DNA from: UBA12078 sp964573565
Lineage (GTDB): Bacteria > Patescibacteriota > Dojkabacteria > SC72
Reading direction: 5' to 3'
Length of the DNA stretch: 13,616 nucleotides
Assembly: GCA_964573565.1 (NCBI GenBank)
Contig: CAZNJV010000019.1
Location: 1 to 13,616, forward strand
The notes under the pieces: generated by a model
The model's database searches: none
Told to the model about the DNA's origin: nothing
Seen by the model: the letters and a program-made list of their open reading frames with translations, nothing else
Shown: piece by piece, positions 8,232-13,616 of the stretch
Numbering within the stretch: the stretch's first letter is position 1
Layout of the letters: every line of letters begins with the position of its first letter
Made by a program: the position numbers and the translations under genes

Positions 8232-9760
8232 GCAGTAGTTCTAATTAATGATTGCCCGTTCATCTCACTTGGTTTTGTAATTCCCATTATATCTAGTATT
8301 GTAGGCGCTATATCTTTCAAGGATCCGTATGGAAGGAATCGATTTGTAATGTTTGTACCAGCGATGATACAAGGAACTGGATTTAATGAATGCTCTGTAT
8401 CAATTGTGTTATTCGCAAGATTTACCATCTCTTCGACATTACCATGGTCTGCCGTAATGATGACTACTCCTCCTTGTGAAAGGAAAAGATTGGTTAGCTC
8501 ATGTACACAGTAATCAACTGTTTGTACCGCTTTAATTCCAGCGTCTAGTACTCCTGAATGCCCAACCATATCAGCATTTGCGAAATTAACAAGGATAAAA
8601 TCATATGCGTTTGTGCTCATTCTCTTTGTAAGTACACTCAAGATATCAAGTGCACTCATTTCGGGCTTTAAATCGTATGTAGCAACCGCAGGAGATGGTA
8701 TAGCGATCTGATCCTCGTTTGCATAGACAATGGAGGCACCACCATTGAAGAAGTACGTCACGTGTGGGAATTTCTCCGTCTCTGCAATTCTTAATTGTCT
8801 TAGTCCTACAGAATCTATGACTTTTCCTAGTGGCAGATTTACATACTGTTTAGGAAACAATACTTTTGCAGGAAATCCTTTACTGTATTCAACCATTCCA
8901 GCGAAAAATATATTTTGTAAGTCATCTCTTTGGAAGTTAGAGAATGTAGGGAGATCAAAAGCTTGTGCTAACTGTAATCCTCGATCTGGACGGAAGTTTA
9001 GACTGATAACAACATCGTTAGTTTTGACACTGCCTTCATTGATAACGATTGGTTCCATGAATTCATCGGTGATATTCTTTTGATAGTAGAAATCTATGGC
9101 TTCTCCATAGGTTTGGAATTTGGTACCGACATTTCTTGTCAAAAGATAGTATGCACGTTGTGTCCTGTCCCATTGGTTGTTTCTATCCATTGCGAAATAT
9201 CTTCCTATTATCGTTCCAATTTTTCCGATACCTCTGGATATGCAATATTTATCTATATCTGTTAGATATTGTAATGCTGCATTGGGGGGAGTATCTCGAC
9301 CATCAGTGAAGGCATGGATATATACATTACCGTCAAAATTATTTTTTGCGAAGAAATCAATAACGGCTTTGAAATGATCTATATGTGAATGTACAGAACC
9401 ATCACTTAAAAGTCCCATTAGATGGATATCACTTCTATACTGCTTTGCATGAACCAAGGCCGCTTGCAAGGTACTATTGGTGAGCATTAATCCTTTTTGT
9501 ATCGCATTGTTTATACGTGGTAGAGTTTGGGCGACAACATTCCCTGCGCCAAGATTCAGATGTCCAACCTCACTGTTACCCCTAACGTTTTTGGGAAGTC
9601 CTACGGCTTCTCCAGACGCTAATAGGTATGTATGGGGGTAGATGTTCCAAAGTGTAGAAAGATTTTGTGGATTGGCCAAAACAACAGCATTGCCTTTACT
9701 TTTAGGTGCTGCTCCAAGTCCGTCCAATACTATTAATAATACTTTTTGTTTAGCTTTCAT
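8228..9760 (-). CDS. gpmI: 2,3-bisphosphoglycerate-independent phosphoglycerate mutase
   Basis: The 510-residue enzyme has the usual length for this family. It interconverts 3-phosphoglycerate and 2-phosphoglycerate in lower glycolysis through a phosphoserine and two metal ions, in the cytoplasm. The key features are intact: metal-binding Asp13 (LDGLG), nucleophile Ser63 in GNSEVGHLN, HAFTDGRDTPP (149-159), GRYFAMDR (186-193), NFRPDR (255-260), 'E-K-F-P-H-V-T-Y-F-F-N-G-G' (329-341), DMVGHSG (397-403), TADHGN (436-441) and His457 in 'T-E-H-S-L-N-P-V-P'. It is transcribed away from rplS, and the start codons are 79 bases apart. The upstream bases end 'CAACTGCCT' before ATG, so there is no Shine-Dalgarno. 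It converges on dedA with overlapping stops. Identification is secure. Confidence 0.97.
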   Translation of the reverse strand: MKAKQKVLLIVLDGLGAAPKSKGNAVVLANPQNLSTLWNIYPHTYLLASGEAVGLPKNVRGNSEVGHLNLGAGNVVAQTLPRINNAIQKGLMLTNSTLQAALVHAKQYRSDIHLMGLLSDGSVHSHIDHFKAVIDFFAKNNFDGNVYIHAFTDGRDTPPNAALQYLTDIDKYCISRGIGKIGTIIGRYFAMDRNNQWDRTQRAYYLLTRNVGTKFQTYGEAIDFYYQKNITDEFMEPIVINEGSVKTNDVVISLNFRPDRGLQLAQAFDLPTFSNFQRDDLQNIFFAGMVEYSKGFPAKVLFPKQYVNLPLGKVIDSVGLRQLRIAETEKFPHVTYFFNGGASIVYANEDQIAIPSPAVATYDLKPEMSALDILSVLTKRMSTNAYDFILVNFANADMVGHSGVLDAGIKAVQTVDYCVHELTNLFLSQGGVVIITADHGNVEEMVNLANNTIDTEHSLNPVPCIIAGTNITNRFLPYGSLKDIAPTILDIMGITKPSEMNGQSLIRTTA

Positions 9761-9779
9761 AGGCAGTTGTATTAATATT

Positions 9780-9809
9780 CTGGCATATTTTCGAAATTTA
9801 TTCTATAAT
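9780..9809 (+). promoter_or_regulatory. Probable rplS promoter
   Basis: A perfect TATAAT (9804-9809) is preceded after 18 bases by CTGGCA (9780-9785, 4 of 6 matches to TTGACA). Transcription would begin near 9816, leaving a leader of about 24 bases before the rplS ATG. No ribosomal-protein attenuator fold was seen in so short a leader. Confidence 0.5.
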
Positions 9810-9839
9810 CACACCTGGTTTAAATATTATTAAAGAAAA

Positions 9840-10289
9840 ATGGATACAAATATATTAAAAAAGATAGAGGAAGGTCAGCTACAAAAGAGGCCTGATGTTA
9901 AGGTTGGAGATACTGTAAAGTTGTATATCAAAATTAAAGAAGGTAACAAGGAGAGAATACAGATGTTCCAGGGTGTAGTTATTGCTATGAAGGGTAAAGG
10001 TGCTGAAACTACAGTTACTGTTAGAAAGATCTCCTATGGTATCGGTGTTGAGAAAGTTATGCCTCTTTACTCTCCAGTATTAGATAAGATGGAGATTGTT
10101 AAGAGAGGTACTGTTAGAAGATCAAAGTTATACTTCTTAAGAGGTAGAATCGGAAGAAGAGCATTGAAGATTAGTAACATCAAGGATGTATTTATGACTG
10201 ACGAAGTCATAGTACCTGAAGAGGGTGAAGCTCCTGTTGAGGAAACACCAGCTGCAGAGGAAGTAGTTGAAGAAAAGACTGAAGCTTAG
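9840..10289 (+). CDS. rplS: Large ribosomal subunit protein bL19 with acidic tail
   Basis: Residues 1-118 match bL19, which sits at the subunit interface of the ribosome. Visible family features are 'V-G-D-T-V-K' (22-27), 'R-I-Q-M-F-Q-G-V-V-I-A' (39-49), 'V-R-K-I-S-Y-G-I-G-V-E-K' (61-72), 'P-L-Y-S-P' (75-79) and the basic 'Y-F-L-R-G-R-I-G-R-R-A' (98-108). Usual length is about 115; here 149, because of a C-terminal extension (about 121-149) made almost only of Glu, Val, Ala, Pro and Thr. The bases before the ATG are AAAGAAAA, A-rich without a true Shine-Dalgarno. The tRNA-Gly begins 21 bases after the stop with no terminator between, so a shared transcript is plausible. Confidence 0.97.
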   Translation: MDTNILKKIEEGQLQKRPDVKVGDTVKLYIKIKEGNKERIQMFQGVVIAMKGKGAETTVTVRKISYGIGVEKVMPLYSPVLDKMEIVKRGTVRRSKLYFLRGRIGRRALKISNIKDVFMTDEVIVPEEGEAPVEETPAAEEVVEEKTEA

Positions 10290-10310
10290 TATTATTAATT
10301 ACTACTTATT

Positions 10311-10387
10311 GCGGGAGTAGTTCAATTGGTTAGAATGTCTGTTTTCCAAACAGAGGGTTGCGGGTTCGAGCCCCGTCTCCCGCTCCA
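10311..10387 (+). tRNA. tRNA-Gly (anticodon UCC), CCA encoded
   Basis: The cloverleaf is complete. The acceptor stem is GCGGGAG/CTCCCGC, the D stem GTTC/GAAT with a GG-containing loop, the anticodon stem TCTGT/ACAGA with loop TTTCCAA (anticodon TCC at 10345-10347), the variable loop GGGTT, and the T stem GCGGG/CCCGT with loop TTCGAGC. The discriminator T is followed by a genomically encoded CCA (10385-10387). It reads GGA and, by wobble, other GGN codons. This is an ordinary glycine tRNA and not the UCA-anticodon form used where UGA means glycine. Confidence 0.97.
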
Positions 10388-10392
10388 TATAC

Positions 10393-10421
10393 TGTAACTT
10401 ATCCACATTTTGTAATATAAT
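10393..10421 (+). promoter_or_regulatory. Possible promoter of the DUF4214-like/XRE pair
   Basis: A perfect TATAAT -10 box (10416-10421) ends 7 bases before the ATG at 10429. The -35 region 17 bases upstream (TGTAAC, 10393-10398) is poor. The predicted transcription start (10428-10429) coincides with the start codon, implying a leaderless transcript. Alternatively the gene may also be read through from tRNA-Gly, as no terminator lies between. Confidence 0.4.
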
Positions 10422-10428
10422 TCTTGCT

Positions 10429-10986
10429 ATGCAAGATGCTGATGTCCCACTATGGGACAAAGGAGACAATACAGATAACTTCGCAAAGGGCGGTGGGAGT
10501 AGCTTCTCGCTCTTTGATTCCAATGAAAAAGAATCCCATAACGAAGAGGTAGAAGCAATCTACGAATTGGTGTTAGGTAGAAAACCAACATCTAGAGAGC
10601 TCGCATATTACAGATATTCCTCAGTAAAAAAGGATGAAATTCTCAAGAAGATATTGAAGAGTGATGAACATAAGCAGATTGTAGAAAAAGGTCGTAAATA
10701 TGGAGATTTGGAGAATCAGGAGAAATTGGATCAGGGTACAATATTGAAATTAAAGCACAGTATCGATGATCAGGTAGGTGAGATTGGTGAGATGAAATCT
10801 ATGTTAGAACAAAAAAATCGTGAGATTGCTATTTTAAGAGAAGAAAAGCGAATTCCATTTGTTACGCAATCATTTCTAGAAGGGAAAGGAACAACCTATT
10901 ACGCAAATACAGAGAAAGAAAAACAGGTACCATTAACGAGGTCTTGGTTAGACAAAATAGCTGATTTTATTAAAAAACTATCATAA
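10429..10986 (+). CDS. DUF4214-like domain plus coiled-coil protein
   Basis: The 185-residue product has no signal peptide or membrane segment. A disordered Gly/Ser/Asp-rich start (1-37) is followed by a helical unit (about 38-86) with 'I-Y-E-L-V-L-G-R-K-P-T-S-R-E-L' and 'I-L-K-S-D-E-H-K-Q'. These resemble the 'Y-x-x-V-L-G-R-x-P' and 'L-x-S-x-E' hallmarks of DUF4214, a small domain often attached to glycosyltransferases and surface proteins. A charged, heptad-like stretch (about 95-140) suggests a coiled coil, and the tail (141-185) is basic and unassigned. Function is unknown. The stop codon TAA shares its last base with the ATG of the next gene (TAATG), so translation is probably coupled. 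The domain call is by eye and could be wrong. Confidence 0.75.
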   Translation: MQDADVPLWDKGDNTDNFAKGGGSSFSLFDSNEKESHNEEVEAIYELVLGRKPTSRELAYYRYSSVKKDEILKKILKSDEHKQIVEKGRKYGDLENQEKLDQGTILKLKHSIDDQVGEIGEMKSMLEQKNREIAILREEKRIPFVTQSFLEGKGTTYYANTEKEKQVPLTRSWLDKIADFIKKLS

Positions 10987-11189
10987 TGACACCAAAGATA
11001 TGCGCTAGAAGATTAAGAGAAGCAAGAGAAGAGATGGGATATTCTCAGAAACAGCTGGGGTTAAGGGTGGGGTTATCAGATAAATCTATAAGTATGTATG
11101 AAAAAGGCACTGTATATCCTCCTGTATCCAATCTTTTAAAAATAGCAAAAGAACTTAAGAAGGAGATAAGCTACTTCTTCCAGGACTAA
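10986..11189 (+). CDS. Small XRE/Cro-type helix-turn-helix regulator
   Basis: The 67-residue protein is essentially one HTH_3 domain. It has helix 1 'C-A-R-R-L-R-E-A-R', the 'G-Y-S-Q-K-Q-L-G' turn and helix 2 (18-25), the recognition helix 'S-D-K-S-I-S-M-Y-E-K-G' (31-41), and 'L-L-K-I-A-K-E-L' (50-57) ending 'I-S-Y-F-F'. With no other domain it probably binds an operator as a dimer, possibly regulating its own two-gene unit; that target is an inference. Its start overlaps the preceding stop by one base with no Shine-Dalgarno, consistent with coupling. Its TAA stop (11187-11189) overlaps the TAG stop of the opposing gene. Confidence 0.9.
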   Translation: MTPKICARRLREAREEMGYSQKQLGLRVGLSDKSISMYEKGTVYPPVSNLLKIAKELKKEISYFFQD

Positions 11190-11803
11190 CGAGGTGGTGT
11201 TAACCAATTTTTGGTTTTCTTAAGCAATTTCCTTGAGACTTCAATTCCTCCCCAGATTGCCAATCCTGCTACTGCAAGGATTATCAATATCTCTATGACA
11301 ACCAATATTATATATTCTATTGTCACTGGTTGTGATACAAGTCCAGAGCTTAGTGTAAGAGAATTACTTACAGTATTTGTATAATTTGTGTCATATTGCC
11401 AAGCGATAACACTGACATTAATCTTGTATGTACCACTCGCTGATGGGTTAATTACTGCTTTGTATGTGTATTCTCCACCATCCGTAACACTTACAAACTC
11501 TGCATGTTTTGGTGTAATTTTGATTGTTGAAGAACTATCCCATATGATTTGGACTTTTGAAGAGGTTAAGTGTGGAACAATTGTAAGAGTATATGTAATA
11601 TTTTTATTTAATGGAGATTGAACTCCTTCAGAAAGTGTTAAATCAAAATATTTATTGGTTGCCATACTTGTATTTTGATCTACCTCTGTTTGGAGTGTGT
11701 ATTCTCCCGTAGTGTCCTCTGATGTGGTCTCTTGTGCATATACAGAAGGTGCCATTATGGAGAGAAGTAAGAATGTCGAAAACAGCAGCTTTAAAGTTTT
11801 CAT
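11186..11803 (-). CDS. Small secreted beta-domain protein with C-terminal membrane anchor
   Basis: The 205-residue product has a signal peptide (1-23, ending SVYA before QE), a Thr/Glu-rich spacer (24-48), an Ig-like beta region (about 50-155, with a 'G-E-Y-T-Y-K-A-V-I-N-P-S-A-S-G-T-Y-K-I' strand pair), one membrane helix (about 163-186) and a basic tail (187-205) that should lie in the cytoplasm. No family is recognised, although the layout resembles the membrane-anchored partners found near transglutaminase-like proteins. It is the last gene of the three-gene minus-strand unit, with its ATG overlapping the preceding TGA (ATGA, 11800-11803). Its stop overlaps that of the XRE gene. Confidence 0.8.
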   Translation of the reverse strand: MKTLKLLFSTFLLLSIMAPSVYAQETTSEDTTGEYTLQTEVDQNTSMATNKYFDLTLSEGVQSPLNKNITYTLTIVPHLTSSKVQIIWDSSSTIKITPKHAEFVSVTDGGEYTYKAVINPSASGTYKINVSVIAWQYDTNYTNTVSNSLTLSSGLVSQPVTIEYIILVVIEILIILAVAGLAIWGGIEVSRKLLKKTKNWLTPPR

Positions 11804-12216
11804 TTGAGTATTCTGTGTATGCTCATATTATATATTTTGTAAGCTTCTTGTGCTTCGCTTTCAGTTATATCAAGATCATCATGAACAATCTTATTTCTTA
11901 TTTTATGAACCTCCCAAAGTCTTTCATATTCATTCTTCTTAAACCGTTTCTTAATGAGTTTAAGGTTATCTCCGCACAATCCGCTATTTGAAAGTCTGTA
12001 TTGGAGAGATTTCGATAGTATATTATCTAATTTGATGATTGTATCTCTTCTTCTTGCTAGATCTTCAGAAGCTGCACCTGCTTTTAATGCCTCAAGGCTG
12101 TTGAGCATTCTTGATATTGCTTTCTGCTTCTCTTTTCTCTGATTCTGGCTTGCAAGCAGAAACAGTACAGCTACACATATCAAAATCAGAATTGTTATTA
12201 TCAGTGCTTTATCCAT
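11800..12216 (-). CDS. Small membrane-anchored HEPN-like protein
   Basis: The 138-residue product starts with one membrane helix (about 4-22) and a basic stretch, so the rest should face the cytoplasm. Residues 35-138 look all-helical. 'W-E-V-H-K-I-R-N-K-I-V-H-D' (101-113) contains R107-N-x3-H112, the R-x4-H signature of HEPN domains, followed by a final helix 'E-A-Q-E-A-Y-K-I-Y' (121-129). HEPN proteins include RNases of toxin and defence systems, but also non-nuclease members. No antitoxin is evident unless it lies in the neighbouring frames. It overlaps the upstream gene by 8 bases (12209-12216) and the downstream one by 4, so the three are translationally linked. The HEPN call rests on the motif and helical pattern only. 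Confidence 0.75.
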   Translation of the reverse strand: MDKALIITILILICVAVLFLLASQNQRKEKQKAISRMLNSLEALKAGAASEDLARRRDTIIKLDNILSKSLQYRLSNSGLCGDNLKLIKKRFKKNEYERLWEVHKIRNKIVHDDLDITESEAQEAYKIYNMSIHRILK

Positions 12217-13616
12217 GTTTTTGTTTTAATTTCTTGAAGCCCCAATATGCTAAGTATACTACACCTGCAAACGAAGCTAGAGAGATTGCTTTGACTAGGA
12301 TTGTTATGAATACAGGTGTTTGGATGTTAAATCCTTCTGAGGTTGTCACTTCCTGATTGTAATCAAAATTTTTAAACTTGGTTGTTGTAGTTAATGTGTC
12401 TGGGATAGAGAGATTCAGGATATTGAATTGGATGGATGCGGAACTGTTGGGCAAGATAATTTGTGAATTGATATTGTTAACTGGATCTATATACTTCTCA
12501 AGCATTTCTATATTGGAGAGAGTAATTTCATAGCTTCTAATTGCGACATTGCCGGTATTTGTGATATTGAGAATAGCCTTTATGTATGGTGAAATTATTG
12601 TGTTATTTTCAAAATACAGTGAAGTAGTTGTACTTAATGCTGGTGTCAGACTCTCTTGTGAATTATATAGTACTTTGAAATCAGTATCCTGATAGAAAGT
12701 AAGTTTTGGAGCTACTGGATTCTTACCTCTTCTCAAAATTGAGATATGGTCAAAGAATGGGCTATTGTAAAGTGATTTTTGTGCAAAATCTTCTAGGAAT
12801 GGATCCAGGGTAATCCATCTTCGAGAGACTGTATCGTAGGCTTCTACCCAATAATTATAGAAACCATCCGAAGTATAACCCGAGATGTTAGAAACAAAAC
12901 CAATCACCTGTCTAGCAGGTATTCCATAATATCTTAGTGCCGTGATTAAGAAGTCTGAATAATCGGCGGGGGAAACCTCGTTAGGATTCTCAACTAGCTG
13001 ATCGAAACCGACTCTGCTGTCTGTGATTATTCCTTCGGTTAGATCCGTCTGTGGGTTTAATCTTTCAATTGTATATGCGTATAGATACTTGATTACTAAC
13101 TCTTTGGAGGTATCGTCAAGGTTTTTAACATTAGAGAATGTGTCATTGATAGTTGTTATATTGGTTTTCAAGTATTCAAGGATTCTAGTAAATTCATTCT
13201 TTTCAGTCGTATTCCAGTAACCTGTGTTTGTTGTTAAATATGAAGCTATGGAGTCTGTATCTTCAGAATCATTGTGCATGATTATATATCCCTGTATGGA
13301 GCAATCCTGAGAGGCTTTAGGGGCTACAATATATTGGAATATATAGTTGCCATCCTCATCTTGTTCTGCAAGGTTAGGTGTAGGTTCTATCTTGGTCCAC
13401 AGGATTGTCTGATGTGTACTGTCTGAAGGCACAATTATTTCAAATGTTTGATTTTGATCTTCGAGGCTGTTAGTAAATGTTTTGCTGATATCAAAATTGT
13501 AAGATACATGCTCTCCAAAGAGCACGGAAAGATTTGGATAGATTGGTCTCTCGATCTGTATCTGATATGTCTCACCAATTGCCTTTATACTTTGTATTGT
13601 ATCAGAGGCCCAGAGA
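12209..13616 (-). CDS. Transglutaminase-fold surface protein, C-terminal membrane anchor (5' end off window)
   Basis: The frame is open to the window edge, giving 468 visible residues. A GTG at 13525 is an internal Val, since coding continues upstream with no stop. Numbering from that Val: a beta-rich region (1-100), a helical transglutaminase-like core (about 108-245), a further beta domain (about 290-390), a membrane helix (about 408-430) and a basic tail. The core shows 'S-D-F-L-I-T-A-L-R-Y-Y-G-I-P-A-R-Q-V-I-G-F' (190-210), 'N-Y-W-V-E-A-Y' (224-230) and 'W-I-T-L-D-P' (237-242). Active members have Cys, His and Asp. Aligned by eye, the Cys position is Pro186, the His is Asn224, and only Asp241 remains, so the domain is probably catalytically dead. 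First visible gene of an overlapping three-gene unit; ends TAA. Confidence 0.85.
   Translation of the reverse strand, partial: LWASDTIQSIKAIGETYQIQIERPIYPNLSVLFGEHVSYNFDISKTFTNSLEDQNQTFEIIVPSDSTHQTILWTKIEPTPNLAEQDEDGNYIFQYIVAPKASQDCSIQGYIIMHNDSEDTDSIASYLTTNTGYWNTTEKNEFTRILEYLKTNITTINDTFSNVKNLDDTSKELVIKYLYAYTIERLNPQTDLTEGIITDSRVGFDQLVENPNEVSPADYSDFLITALRYYGIPARQVIGFVSNISGYTSDGFYNYWVEAYDTVSRRWITLDPFLEDFAQKSLYNSPFFDHISILRRGKNPVAPKLTFYQDTDFKVLYNSQESLTPALSTTTSLYFENNTIISPYIKAILNITNTGNVAIRSYEITLSNIEMLEKYIDPVNNINSQIILPNSSASIQFNILNLSIPDTLTTTTKFKNFDYNQEVTTSEGFNIQTPVFITILVKAISLASFAGVVYLAYWGFKKLKQKHG

Noticed and set aside
10302..10523. Minus-strand ORF of 73 codons covering tRNA-Gly
   Set aside because: It reads through the complement of the tRNA, giving the well-known spurious 'E-T-G-L-E-P-A-T' peptide, and it overlaps the DUF4214-like gene. 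It is an artefact.
10311..11189. Mobile element integrated at the tRNA-Gly 3' end
   Set aside because: There is an XRE gene downstream, but no integrase, no repeat of the tRNA 3' end and no phage or plasmid gene in the window.
13523..13525. GTG as the true start of the transglutaminase-fold gene
   Set aside because: The frame stays open for 30 more codons to the window edge with plausible beta-strand sequence, and no signal peptide follows the GTG although the protein ends in a membrane anchor.
1..13616. Recoded UGA (glycine code of Gracilibacteria/Absconditabacteria)
   Set aside because: UGA ends the DUF192 and HEPN-like genes, no in-frame UGA was seen in any gene, and the tRNA-Gly anticodon is UCC.
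1..13616. CRISPR array or insertion sequence
   Set aside because: No regularly spaced short direct repeats, no transposase and no terminal inverted repeats flanking a gene were found. The only repeats are the diverged protein repeats in the adhesin and the single palindrome.

Overview
The window is AT-rich, tightly packed bacterial DNA holding eleven protein-coding genes and one tRNA. Two of the genes run off the edges. UGA ends at least two genes (the DUF192 and HEPN-like ones) and never appears in frame, so the standard bacterial code applies. Small intergenic gaps, overlapping stop codons, absent Shine-Dalgarno motifs, and large repeat adhesins next to small membrane proteins of unknown function together suggest a Patescibacteria/CPR-type genome. 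That placement is an inference from style and gene content; no phylogenetic marker was compared.

Layout. (1) 1-4583, minus: the first 1527 residues of a giant secreted adhesin with a signal peptide, an Ig-like region, a von Willebrand A domain with a complete metal-binding site, and a string of prealbumin/SpaA-like repeats carrying paired cysteines. Its C-terminus is outside the window. (2) 4584-4772: a 189-base intergenic region with a GC-rich nested palindrome. (3) 4773-6953, minus: a HelD-type helicase, the RNA polymerase recycling factor. (4) 7037-8231, plus: a DUF192 membrane-anchored protein followed by a DedA-family membrane protein. (5) 8228-9760, minus: cofactor-independent phosphoglycerate mutase (gpmI), tail to tail with DedA. 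(6) 9840-10387, plus: ribosomal protein bL19 (rplS), then tRNA-Gly(UCC). (7) 10429-11189, plus: a DUF4214-like/coiled-coil protein and an overlapping small XRE-type regulator. (8) 11186-13616, minus: a three-gene overlapping operon made of a transglutaminase-fold surface protein (5' end off the window), a small membrane-anchored HEPN-like protein and a small secreted protein with a C-terminal membrane anchor.

Housekeeping functions (glycolysis, ribosome, tRNA, polymerase recycling) are interleaved with two cell-surface loci. The least ordinary parts are the right-hand operon and the left-hand adhesin. The operon's transglutaminase-like domain appears to have lost its catalytic Cys and His, and it is coupled to a membrane-tethered protein with an R-x4-H HEPN motif. 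The adhesin has a likely disulfide in every repeat. In addition, none of the ten visible start codons has a recognisable Shine-Dalgarno sequence, and two genes have a -10 box placed so that the transcript would begin at or next to the ATG.
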